From the NCBI GenBank assembly GCA_014904845.1, contig MU119272.1, positions 124,001 through 188,000 on the forward strand: a stretch of DNA of 64,000 nucleotides, read 5' to 3'. The position numbers and the translations under genes were made by a program. Source of the stretch: Acephala macrosclerotiorum. Its lineage: Eukaryota > Ascomycota > Leotiomycetes > Helotiales > Mollisiaceae. Below, piece after piece: positions 36,954-49,098 of the stretch. The stretch's first letter is position 1. Each line of letters opens with the position of its first letter. The notes under the pieces are model-generated. The model made no database searches. It worked only from the letters and a program-made list of their open reading frames with translations, and was not told where the DNA came from.

Positions 36954-39632
36954 ATGGCGGCCAAATCCATAAGCCGAGAACGGAGCCCTGTCGCCATCTT
37001 GCTAGACCCGGCAAGAGATATTCCACTAGGAGAACGGGACATTCGAGTGGAAGACTTCCTCAATGACAAAATACAGACCACTTCCGACTTGGGGGATTTG
37101 GAAAGCTTGATAGCCAATGTTGAGAGGCAGAAGCAGCAGCTGGAGGAACAAGTATGCATCCCAAATGATCTATCAGCGTGTACAGAGCTTCAGTCGCTGA
37201 CAAGAACATAGCTTCAACATGCTCAATCCGAATTGCTGCAGGTCAAAACGGCCTCTACCAACCGTACATCTTTAATGCTCGAACAGACCCAAGAGTTCGA
37301 GCGCCAGCAGTCCAATGTTCAAAAACGCCTCATGATCGTCACATCATCAGATACGCCAGAGGAGGCTACACACAAGCTTAATGGCCCTATGGAGAAGCTT
37401 CGGAAGGTAGAGCTTGCACAAGCTTATCTTGAAATCCTGAATGATGTGGAAGAATTGCGAATGGAAGCACGGAGGCACCTACCTGCGGATCCAAAAGAGG
37501 CTTTGAAACCGTACACTCAACTCAAGGAGCTTGCCATGTCCTTGCAGGAGCTACAAGAGCCTGCCGAAGGCGCTGCTGTCCACTTAGTCAATTTCGTCGA
37601 TAGTACTTCAAACACTCTATGGACGGACATGAAGAAAATCATGACGGATGAGTTTGACTCTATGCTCCACAACATGAAGTGGCCTGACCAAACGGTTGAA
37701 CCGTCGAGAGAATTCGGTGACAGCTTTGGAAAGCTGTTAGATTTACAGGCACCAGAAATTGTAACAGCCCGAGAACCTCTCATATTACTTCCTATGAGTG
37801 TCCTAGCCAGAAGCTTCATCCAGCAATTCAGATACCACTTTTTCAGCGACAAACCAACCAATCATCCACATCATGTGCGTTTCCATCCCTGCATAACAAA
37901 CCTCGTCCTAACTGTTGTAGCTTCTAACTTATGTTTCTGAGTGGTTTGTCGGAACGGTAAGCAAGTGGGAAGATTATCTGAGGCAAAATGTCGGGCCTCT
38001 CCTGGCAGCTCACTTCAGAAGTAGCTATTTGGCTGGCAACTCATTATACGTCGACCCGGTTGCGGCTTTTATCACTGCATTGCTGCCAATCCTGAAAGAG
38101 AAGGTCGACAATTTGGTAAATGCTGTCTCCAATGAGCCGCAGTACTTGACCCAGATGATTGATCAACTGATGAAGTTCGACGACGCTATCAGAGTGAGGT
38201 TCAACTATGACGCCGGAAATATTGAGTTTGGCTGGAAAGGGTTGACTTGGGATGTGCTTGATACCTGGTTCGATCGATGGCTAGAAGTCGAAAAGAATTT
38301 CACTACAGACCGATACCGCGACATCATGAAGTCCCCTGACAGTGGGGACATTGATTACGACAGCTCTGCACCCGGCAAAACCAAAGCTACTTATGGAGCA
38401 ACAAGAATCACGGAGCTTATTATGAATGTAACCTCATCGTACAACAGGGTACGAAGGTTCTCTCACAAGATCCGATTCCTCATCAGCATTCAGGCCGAGA
38501 TTCTCGATGAATACTGGGCTCGCCTGAAGGAATCTCTGGACACATTCGTGACTTACACCTCTACCGTTGGACGTGCTGTTCATGGTGCCACCAAAGAGCA
38601 ACTGCAAGCAGTGGAAGGTGTGAAGCGACTAGAGACTCTGTGCAAAGTCTTTGGGAGTGCAGACCATCTCATCTCGATGTTGAAAGATTGGGGGAACGAA
38701 GAGGTAATATCCACCCTATCTCAGATCTTGTTAGGTCTTCCGTCGAATATTTTTGACTTACTTGAACCACAGTTTTTTGTTGACTTGTGGGAGCACCTGC
38801 AAAATCGCGCCAGAGACACTCCTGTAGAGGACAACCTTGCCGGTGAAATGAGCTACAACGAGGTCAGAGACGCTACCTCTAATGCCGTGGGGTCTGAAGA
38901 AGAAGGGTCGCTGTTTGACAAGACCATTGAAAGCTACCTAGCTCTTCGGAATAAGGCAGAGGAACTCATTGTCAGCTCACTCAAGAGGTCCTTCCCGACA
39001 AATTTTAAGCAGTATTTGAGCAAGCCACAATGGACCACCATTGGCGACTTGCCACAATCTAGTTAGTCTTCCTCCTCATTTCCAGAGACTCATGCTTACC
39101 TTATAAACAGGTCCTTCATTCATTGCTGTTACAGCCGAGCTAGACCAGCCACTCCAGGTATGCACCCCAATGGGCCCTCGATGATCACTTTGTAACAGAA
39201 GTATAGGCACTCAAACAAGACATGATGTTCCTTCGCCGAGCACTAGCAGATGCAGCATTCAGACGTCTCTGGCGAGGACCACTCGACACACTCGAAGACA
39301 TGCTCTTCCGAGACGTCCTCCTCAAACAAGACTTCACTACCCTCGGCGCAGCGCGCTTCATGCAAGACGTCGCCGCGATTCAAGGCGTCATCGGCGATTG
39401 TTACAAATCTAAAACGCGTCTTGGCCTCCCAAAGCTGATAGAAGCTGCTACTTTGCTCAATCTGCCATTGGAAGCTGAAGAAGGACAGATGAATCTCAAA
39501 GATGCATGGCAGGAGATTCTTGGCAATAGTGGTCAGCAGGCTGCTGGTGCTCTAACGACACTGGGAATGAATCATCTTACTGTTGGGGAGGCGAGACTAG
39601 TTCTCGCGAAGAGAGTGGAGATTCAGCAGTGA
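36954..39632 (+). CDS. RINT-1/Tip20 family protein (Dsl1 tethering complex)
   Basis: Five exons (36954-37151, 37212-37874, 37921-39061, 39111-39157, 39207-39632) give 824 residues. Family members form the Dsl1/NRZ complex that tethers Golgi-derived COPI vesicles to the ER; human RINT-1 also binds RAD50. The sequence has an N-terminal coiled coil (about 45-110, with LESLIANVERQKQQLEEQ). A long helical body contains family-like segments such as EWFVGTVSKWEDYLRQN, YVDPVAAFITALLPILKEK and LTWDVLDTWFDRWLEVEK. The C-terminal bundle includes RRLWRGPLDTLEDMLFRDVL and AARFMQDV. Exon phases were all checked; the 47-bp fourth exon is needed to link the last two long parts. The protein has no transmembrane segment. 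Confidence 0.9.
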
Positions 39633-40571
39633 ATACAATAGCAGTGTCAACGGCGTTGAGGTATCAAGGATCGGTATGCATTGGGAAGGCGAATATGATC
39701 CGATCACTTGGAGAAGAAACTGCAGCACAAAAGAAAGATGTCCAAGCATATCTCGCACACTGAATGAAGCCCGTTGCACAATATTGAACTAGGTCTTCTT
39801 CCTCTACCTTGACAGGATGCTTAAGTAGCGCATAGACATTGTCCTTTCCGCCAGTCAAAGCATATTGTCTAGGACATTCGCTAGTGGCATCGACAAGGGG
39901 CGAAGTTTGGAGGCCAAAACAAAGCTCCTGCCTACGGATGGCGATTTGCAAACACCAATTAGATAGGTTTTTGAGAGTTGGCAAACGAGAAACACACAAT
40001 GCCCTCTCTGCTATATAGACATTCTTGATTGGCCGACAACCATGGTACCAACCTTCATTCAATACGTGATGAAATCTTCCTCAGAACAAGAGAGGGGCAT
40101 AATATCGGAACTTGCGTGGGGACTTTGAAAATTAAGATATGCTGCGAGGCCCCAAGTCAAGTTTCGGACATTCGAGAGATTTCTCAGTCCACGTGCCTTA
40201 ACAATTCGCAACGCTCTAATTGGACCAGCCGCTTGGGCGATATGCAACAAACATAAGAGACCGCGATGTCAGGCTTTGGGAGTGAGAGTGTGACTGGACC
40301 AAAATTTCAGTTCTAGACTCGAGGCAGTGATGGGCGATGAAGACTAGAGGTTGTTAGATATGCTTGGGACATTTCGACTGGCAAATAAGTGGGCTTCAAG
40401 CTCCAGTGTCCATTCGCAACGGGAGTCTCGTCCAATATTTGATGGGTTTTCATTTATTTTGAAACCCGAGAAGATGCTTTTTCTATTACATCAACCCAAG
40501 ATGGACCTCGCGAAAGTATTCTCTATTTCGATTCCAAGCACTCGTCATGCCCCGCATTATCTTGTCCCGTT
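39633..40571. other. Intergenic with possible unrecognised coding relic
   Basis: On the minus strand, frames at 40250-40059 (with GLRNLSNVRNLTWGLAAYL) and 40062-39664 (with KDNVYALL) look more protein-like than chance, but no family, start or splice scheme could be established. They may be decayed gene pieces. Confidence 0.3.
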
Positions 40572-41733
40572 TCAGGATATCGCCCTCATCGTCATTTCGA
40601 CCACTGCAAACGTCCCCGCACTAACTGGCATAGCTCTCAAGAGCGTGGGCGCAATACCCTTCCAAAACCCTCTCAACCCCTCCGCTCGGAATGTTTGTCT
40701 AAAGCAATCATTCATGCCCTTGAACTTCTGCTCCTTCCCAAATCCATCACTCTGCATCTTGCTCTTCACAACATCAAACGGATAACTCGCAAGCCACAAC
40801 GCCTCTCCCGCAAGACCACCATAGAACGCAATCTTGTAGCTAGGAATTTCCTTGCGGTCGATCTTGTTTCGTAAAGCGTCCGCGTTCATCATGTATTCGA
40901 AAGCCAAAAACCAAACACCGTATGCCTGTGCTTCTCTTAGAATCGTGACTGCTTCACCACGGTAAAGTCCCTTCAAAACACCTTCGTGAGCCGAGAGCTT
41001 TCGCACACAGTCCAAAGGCCCATTGTACAACCTCGCAGCACCATGCGGTTGTGTCTGCAACCTGATTCTCACATGCTCAATGGGACCAGAGATTACCGAA
41101 TTTGCAACTCCAGCGAAAGCCCCAGCGAGATAATACTGGCCGTATGAGAGGCCTGGAGAGAGTGGGTTCTTTTGGGTGTTGTAACTTTCGAGGCGGCGAC
41201 GAGCTTCGTGGAAGGCGCCGAATTGGACGGAGACGCAGGCTCCGATTCCGATGAGAGGTGTCAAGGTTCCTTTGTAGAAGGCGAGAGCGCCTTCCTTTGC
41301 GTAGATTTCTCTGGCGGCGATGAGGGCGTTGGGGTATTGGGTTGTGGTTTGGAGACGGACTTTGACGATGTCGAAGGGTTGGCCTGTGGGGTGTTAGATA
41401 GATGGACGATGTGAGAGCAATCTTGAGGTATTGAAATATAGATATCATATATTATGGGAAAATAGATTCCCCACAGATTTTCGAATGAAAATAACAAGCA
41501 TTGAATTCCAATATCAGAGCTTTGTAGACATCCCCACTTATGGACACACGTGATATCGAAAATGCAAACAAGGAAAGAACGCAATTGGACGAGAGGAGGC
41601 ATTCCAAGCTGATAGGATGAAATAAAAACTCACCCAGAAGCACTTGCGCAATTCCACCAGCAGCTCCAGCGAAAAGATCCTTCAACGTCCTCACCATCCC
41701 TCTCTCCTCCAACTCAGCAGCTGCGTCCGCCAT
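40572..41733 (-). CDS. Mitochondrial carrier protein, Ymc1-like
   Basis: Two exons, 41733-41634 and 41383-40572, separated by a 250-bp intron, give 303 residues. It is an inner-membrane solute carrier with three tandem repeats, each marked by the P-x-[DE]-x-x-[KR] signature: QPFDIVKVRLQ, GPIEHVRIRLQ and YPFDVVKSKMQ. The N-terminal LKDLFAGAAGGIAQVLLG and the AQAYGVWFLAFEY segment resemble Ymc1/Ymc2, linked in yeast to mitochondrial glutamate or glycine supply. A carnitine or amino-acid carrier of the same clade is also possible. The intron is several times longer than others in the window, yet its donor GTGAGT and acceptor CCCACAG are canonical and the QPFD motif is restored exactly across the junction. 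Confidence 0.88.
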
Positions 41734-42260
41734 TTCAAATTACCCCTCCTCTCACGCCCTCTCGGCCTCAATCGCGTTCTCTTTGAAGACGATGAAGTAT
41801 CTCAATTTCGTGATAAGATCTTGGGATTATGTCTTCGAAATATGAGAGTCTGAAGGGCAAAAGAGTGAAATGAGCAGACCTTCAAAGCGCTTGTTCAAAA
41901 TATTTGGCGTTTGAGCGATTGCTGCGATAGCGGATGATGTGCTTCGTTCGCTAAGGCGTCGTGGCCTGATGAGGCTGCCAGGTTTTACTTCCGTTGGCGG
42001 GGTTTCAGGGGCCGCTCGGTTCCGCCTTCCTCATCTAGTTGAATCCACGAATGTCGGACATCTGATTGATTTTCTTGACGATCGTAAGCCAAAACTGAAA
42101 AGAATTTGATAGTTTGAAAAGTGTTATGTACCTCTGTGTAACACAGATATAGTGACAACACAGCAGGCAAAATATTTGCGAAGCCACCTCCAAGAATGTG
42201 GAAAGTCTGCGTTCACCGGCCAGGCACCCCAAGTCTCGTCTGGAAATTCACACAACCTAT
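41734..42260. other. Intergenic, promoter of the carrier gene and 3' flank of the ABC transporter
   Basis: No coding content was recognised. Confidence 0.45.
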
Positions 42261-45200
42261 TCAAGCCTGATTAACAATTTCTCCTATCATACCCCAAAAC
42301 TTCCCTCTCTTCGCGATCAATTCCTCGTAACGCCCCATCTCCACTACTCTCCCCCTCTCAACAACAAACACCACATCCGCCCCCACCATAACATCCACCT
42401 GATGTGTAACATGAATCATCGTCCTCCCCTTCGCCACCTTTCTCAGCGCATCCGCTACCTGCATCTGACTTTCCGGATCCAACGCACTCGTAGCTTCATC
42501 CAACAGGAGTATCTCCGGCCTCCTCAGTAGAGCTCTAGCGATAGCTAGACGTTGTCTCTGCCCACCGCTCAAGGAAAGTCCTCGGGGACCGCAGTCGGTA
42601 TCGTATCCGTTGGGAAGAGAGGTGATGAAATCATGGATGTTGGCGTCTTTGCAGGCGGAAACGAGTAACTCCTCTTCTACATTATGTGAGATACCCATGC
42701 AGAGATTCTCCCGGATGGTCCCTTGGTAGAGGTGCGTTTCTTGGGAGACGAGCCCGAGTGTTGAGCGTAAGGCTTTGATGTCGAGTTCTGAAATTGGAAT
42801 TCCATGGATGAGGAGTGAGCCGGAGGTTATGTCGTAGAAGCGTTCGAGAAGGGAAATGATGGTGGATTTTCCACAACCGCTTTGACCGACGATACAGACT
42901 GTTTGGCCGTGGCTGATTTTGAGGTTGAGACCTTGTAGTACTTCGACATCAGGCCGCTTGGGATACCCAAAATGAACATCACGTAGTTCGACGATGGTCT
43001 CGGCTCGCGTTACTTTGGAGGGGTCCATGCCAGTCGAATCATTAATGGGTGCTTTCTTGTCTTGCATGTACAATATCCGGTTCGCCGCAGCGTGTGCTTT
43101 TGTGATACCTAGTGCCGGTTAGAGAATTATCCCAACGGAGGTGTTGTGATCAAAGCTTACTAGTGCTGTATCCAAATACAAAGCCAGCTCCTTGACCACC
43201 GAAGATAATCGCACTGTAAATCGCGAAGAAGTTCCCGGTGGAAAGCTCATTGAAAGAGACCAGTCTACCACCATACCAGAAAACCAACGCAATAGCTGTA
43301 CAAGATCAGCAGGTAAGATTGTGTAGGTATTCAAACGCGCGTTCACATACGCAAGAAATCCAGACTATCCGACAAAGCATACAGCGCCGTCGAAACAGCC
43401 ATCCTCTTCGAAGACGCCACAACAGCATCACGAAGCCGATTTCCATATCTCTCTATAACTTTCGACTCCATAGTCAAAGACGATACGGTCTTAATAGCCT
43501 CAATAGCCTCTGTACCAAATCTGGCACTCTCGAGAAAACCAGCAGCACATCGATCTTGAGCTGTAATTTCGGTTCTCAATCGGAAATAACCAGCTCCTAT
43601 GAGAAATGGAAAGCACCCAAAGACACCGACCAGACCTAGCTTCCATCCCAGACCAATTCCCATGAGCCCGCACGCAGTAATATCAACTGCAAACACGATG
43701 ATTAGACCGAGGCTCATGCTGAACAGAAGTTCAAGATCATCTCCATCTGTAGAAAGCAGAGCTGCCAGAGCTCCGGACTCATTGCCCCTCGCTTCAAAGA
43801 AGCCCATATCCTGATTAAGCAGATTCCGTAAATATTCCGTACGATATTTTCGAGATAAATATGAGCCAGCGAGTGAGAATAGCCACCAGAGTATGGCGTA
43901 AGATAACAGGTTTGTAACCGCAAGGACGAAAAACATGCCGGCCCAGAAATTGCCACGGGTTACTCGTGATGATCCGGTGAGTTGGAAGACAGTCACGAGC
44001 TTGGAGAAGAAATAGGCTTGGAGAGGCATTACGGCGCCAGCGACGAACGCACCGATTGTTCCGCCGACGAAGAAGGGGAGTGTTTTTGGTGATTGCTGTA
44101 GGATTTTGAAGATGCATTTGAAGAGTGATAGTTGACGGGCGACGGCTTTTGACGCAAGATCTGGGATATCCGTGATTGGGGCTTTGGGCTGGGTATCCTC
44201 GCGGGTAAGTAGCTTTTCAACAAGGCCATAAGAAGTCCCTTCCGAAGCCACTGGGGTTTGGGCCGCTCCCTCGGGAGCACCCAAATTTTGGGCGTGGAGA
44301 AGCCGGCAGTAAAACCCATTCATGGCCATCAAAGAGGTATGGGTGCCTTCCTCGATGATGCGGCCCTTATGAATGACCACAATCTTGTCAGCTTTCTCGA
44401 CATTCGATAATTTATGCGCGATCATAACTGTCGTTCTGCCATACGATGCTCTATCCAAGGCAGCCTCGATAGCTTTCTCGGACTCGGAATCAAGAGCTGA
44501 TGTTGCTTCATCCAGTAATAAAATCTTTGGATTAGATATGATACTTCGAGCAATTACAATTCTCTGCTTTTGTCCGCCGCTAAGAAGGCTTGCTCGCTCG
44601 CCTACGTTCGTGTCGTAGCCATTGGGGAGGGTTTGGATGAAGTCGTGGGCATTCGCCTGTTTGCACGCTTCAATTACTAACTGTTGCTTCTGATTCTCCG
44701 TGAGTCCCAAGAGATCAGAACCGCGAAGGCCGTTGAGTACATTTTCATAGATTGTATCGTTGAACAGCGTGGGGTCCTATGGTACTGTGGTTAGCCGTGT
44801 CCGGGAATAAAGAACAATTACTCACCTGTTGCACGAGTCCTATTTGACTTCTGAGCCACTCTAAGTCGAGCTTTGAGATATCCATTCCGTCCAAGAAGAC
44901 TTTGCCTTCGGTTGGGCTGTACCATCGCTGGATGAGTCCAACGACGGTGCTTTTACCACTTCCGCTATAACCAACGATTGCCGTCATCTTCCCAGCTGGT
45001 ATTTCAAGGCTCAGATCTTGGAAGACTGGGACATCCGGTCTCTCAGGGTAGGAGAAAGACACATTCTCAAGCGTCAATTTTCCAATGACGGTTTTGGGTC
45101 GTAGCCCGGACTGCTGATCGACAGTTTTCCCATCGTTAGGTCGGAGAAGCTTCAATACTTGTTGTGCCGATGCTCCTGCCTTTAGGAAGCTGGGAATTGA

Positions 45201-46286
45201 TGGAGCTATGATGCCCATAGCTGAATTTCCCAAGAGTACGGACATCAGAACACTGATCAAGGTCAGTCTAAAGCCATTCAAATGTTGTGAGAAGCATACA
45301 TCATGACTGTCCCACCATTACGTATCTCGCCACGATTTACCAACTTCACGCCATAGAACAAAGCCAACGCATATCCACTTTGAATCGAGAAAAACATATT
45401 TCCATACATTGTAGCCTGAGTCGGGCCTATCAATTTTCCATACTTGCTTGCCAGAAGAAGAGGCTGCTGGAATTTCCTAATAACATTATCTATAGCGCCC
45501 AAGGAGATTATGCTAACAACACTCCCTAGTGCTTCTTCCGCGATACTCGATGCTTGCGTGTATGCTGAACGCATCTTACCCTCAAATTTAGAATCAACGG
45601 AGCTAAGACCCATGGTAGCCAACATCATATAAGGTATTGTCGTACCAACCACAAGTGTAAGCTTCCATGATTTCGTGAATGCAATAACAAAGGCTGTGAT
45701 TAGCATCCCGCAACCCTGACAGACAGAGCAGATTTTATCTGCTAGTCCAACTTCGATTATGTTGGTGTCTGTTGACAAGTTGGTCGCGATAGATCCAGGG
45801 GTATGCTTGTCGAAATATGGGATGGGTTGATGTAGGACTCTTTCCAGGTACTGAAGGCGGATCCTTTTGGCCATCCTTGTTGCGGTGAAGCAATAGACGA
45901 AATCGGCAAAGCATAGCAGCTAGGACTTATTGTCAATATCTTTAATTGCTGTTCTTATATCGTGTATCACTTACCGTGAACTTTCCGATGAACAGGTATA
46001 CGAACCATAATGTCTGATGATCGACCTTAGATCGAAATTCTGCTGGTGACATGAGTCCTACTGCGCGATCATTGAAAACATTAACAAGAGATCCGAAGAT
46101 CAGAGTCATCAGTGGATACGCAGACCCAGCTCCAAGAGCTGCTGCTGCTCCAATGAAACGGAGGAACAAGTCCAAGGGACTCGCATAGGTCCACAATCGA
46201 AAGTATGCCCTCCATGGCGGTAGTTCTTGCTCCTCTTTAGTAGGATATGCGGTGTTCGATTCCCTGACATCAACGATGTGTTCCAT
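42261..46286 (-). CDS. Full-size ABCB (MDR-type) ABC transporter
   Basis: Six exons (46286-45975, 45919-45300, 45252-44826, 44776-43351, 43295-43161, 43108-42261) give 1255 residues in the TMD-NBD-TMD-NBD order of P-glycoprotein-like exporters. NBD1 has Walker A GYSGSGKST (near residue 405-413), a Q-loop spliced as VQQDPTLF, signature LSGGQKQR and Walker B ILLLDEATSALD. NBD2 has GQSGCGKST, LSGGQRQR and ILLLDEATSALD. The transmembrane blocks each show about six hydrophobic helices. Substrates are unknown; such pumps export toxins, pheromones or fungal metabolites. No biosynthetic genes lie beside it. The start is uncertain: the frame is open a little further upstream but has no ATG, so the Met of MEHIVDV was used. 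A repeated element lies upstream. Confidence 0.9.
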
Positions 46287-46470
46287 TTCGGAAGTGCTGT
46301 CCAGAGGCTCGTCGGTATTTTCCAAGTTCGAGTCGGGTATATCGTAATGACCTCAACTTTCTCGTGTTCATAAAACCTAGTCTCGCAACGATTTTTAAAA
46401 TACAGACGAGGCAAAGTGAGGAACTGATAACAGGCTGCCTAAATAAACACTTCTTGTGGTATGATAGTCT

Positions 46471-46554
46471 CGTCACCCAGTTGACGGTGGAATCACCTGA
46501 CAGTGGACTTGGCCTCAAGCTTCGTCACCCAGCTGACGGCGGAATCACCTGACG
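46471..46554. repeat. Pair of direct repeats upstream of the ABC transporter
   Basis: Two copies of about 31 bases, at 46471-46501 and 46523-46553, differ at only two positions, both C/T. They begin CGTCACCCAG and end GGAATCACCTGAC. The copies are 52 bp apart and lie 185-268 bp before the presumed transporter start. They could be operator-like sites for a transcription factor or the trace of a local duplication. Confidence 0.85.
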
Positions 46555-47626
46555 TATCAAGCCTCAGCAATACTATGGAAGACTATAGGAGTAATTGCTG
46601 CCTTCTCATTTGATCGTACTAGCGAGGTGGCTTCCGCTTTCGTAACGGACACACACGCCTATTTTACTTCTGGCCACGGAGGTTCGAGCATCATCAGCAG
46701 TGGTACATTTGTACTGCCGAATGCCAGAGAGTCGGAAGAGGGTGAAGCCGACAACATACCTACCTAAATTATGTCCACCAATAGATAATTTACTACGCTA
46801 CCCTCCGTAGACAAGCTGCACTGAGGCCAAAGGAGGAGGCAAAAGCGATCTGACAAGAGACTCGTGATCCCTTCCACTAGGCCTATGATACGGCTCAGGT
46901 TGCGTCAATGGAATATGAGAGTACAGTAAATAAGAATTAAAAGAAGAAGGTGCCAATTTGAACATAAATTTTGACGGCGGTGCTTCGGTAAAATGGCTTG
47001 CCAGACCATTTTACAAATCTAGCCTTCGAGCTCAAGGAGTTAGAAGATGCCAATAAAGTGAAACAATGCCTAGCAAGTATACACCATTCATATTGCAAAT
47101 TATTCAGCCCATAGGTCAGGCTCGCTAAAAAAGAATTGCACTTTTTGCAGAAGCTTCTAATATATTCCACTTCAGCAGCGATTTCAACTGCCCAGCCTTG
47201 CCTCTATACTTTTCGTGCTACATTCTTCTTCTGCCAGGACTTTCATTAGTTGAGATGCCCATTCTAGCCCAGCTTAAGAAAGTATAAGCCAGGCTGGGAG
47301 GTTCAAATCGCTGCGTTTTAGGCACCTAGTTTGCGTAGTCTTAGCGATCGAGTGGGCATCGGTATAGCTTGGTAGGACTTACTGAGAGTAAAGTTGTGCT
47401 TGAAACCTAATAGCTAGGCTCGAACTAGAAGTTGCCGACAATAAGTAGTCAACTCAATCGTTCGCATTGCTTATTTCAGGTTTTGAAGGACTCGCCAGGG
47501 CCTGCAGATCTTCGATGGCTAGAATAACCTCGACATGGGTGTATGAATTCCGTCTCGTTTCTACCTCCAGCTCTTTAGCACGACCGATGAAGTGATATCT
47601 ATTGCAATCATCTGGACGAATTATGG
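46555..47626. other. Gene-poor stretch upstream of the HET island
   Basis: No gene was recognised. A minus-strand frame of 77 codons at 47170-46937 contains a Leu-rich stretch but no assignable family. Confidence 0.4.
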
Positions 47627-48650
47627 CTACGCGGTTGACCTTTCGAGACTGCAGATTGAGTCTCCGATTTTCGTCCCGACTGGGGCAAATCCCATATTCC
47701 CGTGCTCAGCAATGAACAACATGCAATCTTGTGACGCATGCTGTCCGAGAAGCTGCCTTGCTACCTCAACTATTCCACCATGCCAATCGGCTTTCAATCT
47801 ATCTCCTAGATTGACACCACCAGCATATCGTTGATCTAATGTATCCTAGACAGTCGATTTCTTCGTGGAAGCTTGTTGTCAGTTGAGATATTGGTGGAAA
47901 ATGCACTGAGACATTGTTCGATGTTGAAATGAGGTCTCACGCTCGATCGAGCATCGGCTCATATGGGCAGTCTCAGCTGGCCTGGATGCAGTAGTGAATT
48001 TACTTTATTAAGGGAACATTCCCACCTAGTTAGATGGGCAGATTAGACATCACAATACCACTCCTTTTGCCCTCTCAACTGATACTTGTCTTGTGCACTG
48101 GAGTGCACGTAGGACGTCGTGTCTCAACGACAGCTTTAATTTAGTCGTTTCAATCTCCGATAGTATTCCAATGTCCCTTGCTATGTTATATCCGTGTTTT
48201 GTCTTCCTAGAATTGTCGATGCTCCTTGATTGGCCATATATTCGGGGAAGTGCAGCCCTCGTGCGGAGAGGCGACGTGATTGAGAGAATCGTCGTAACAT
48301 CATATCCACGAATTAGAATTTCAGCCTTGCGGCTCGGCTTTTGTATGGATATACCAGAGTAGAAGGTGCAGAGTCGTTCATGCATGTATTGCGACTCTAC
48401 TACTATCTCCCCCGCTGTTGCATGGCACAAGTAGTGGTGGTGGAGGACTTGCCTACATAATTCGTATATGCCAACCGAGAAATTGATAGGCACCGCTTTA
48501 CGATAACATTCGAGAGCGAAACTATGGAGGCCGTATATCTTGTCTCGAATGCCTGCACACTCTGCAGATTGATGTTTCCTGAACAAGGAGCAGAGAGTTG
48601 TGCCAATAGGGGCATTCGTTCCGAGTCTCGCCTTTCATGCGAGGGAGACT
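47627..48650 (-). pseudogene. HET-domain gene relic (C-terminal part)
   Basis: The minus-strand frame from about 48643 to 48050 encodes a stretch typical of the region after a HET domain: GIRDKIYGLHSFALECYRKA followed by VPINFSVGIYELCRQVL. The frame is preceded by TGA. A second segment, 47820-47627, reads LFIAEHGNMGFAPVGTKIGD and ends at TAG; this matches the C-terminal module of HET proteins. Between the two pieces the frame is interrupted by stops. No N-terminal HET domain was found upstream. HET proteins act in heterokaryon incompatibility, so this copy is likely dead. The ends are approximate. Confidence 0.65.
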
Positions 48651-49098
48651 GCCAAATAAGTCAGACTCAACTTTTTATTTCGCTGGTTCCGTTTTAGTGT
48701 TTGGACATGAGCAGCTGCCGCTTTAGCAAGAGCCGAGGGTGAGCACGAATATCCACAGCAATGACCTGAGCACCCTAAGCACGAACTCAGTCAGCGTGTA
48801 TAGCCAGATATGGTTCCTATTTGGGCCCCTTGTGTGAACCGGCTATAGTTTCCAGACGAGTTTTGCTAGGAAATCCATACTGCTTCCCGTATGATGGTTT
48901 CTACTAGAGCTGCTTTTGAATCCCTTTAAAGAGCATGTGATCACTAATTTTGCCCCACTATTTACCGAACTCGATTTAAAAATAGCGTTGCTGCCTTCCA
49001 GCCTCGCCTCCTCTATTAGTCCTGTAACCTTATATTAATATTAATAACCTTACGAAACCTACCTTTCTCTTAGGTTATCGAATAAAGGCTTCTCTTCA
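48651..49098. other. Intergenic, promoter of the intact HET gene
   Basis: AT-rich with TTAATATTAATA-type stretches just before 49098. No coding content was recognised. Confidence 0.45.

Noticed and set aside
47281..47345. tRNA-like T-arm sequence (GGTTCAAATC)
   Set aside because: No matching acceptor, D arm or anticodon stem could be folded around it.
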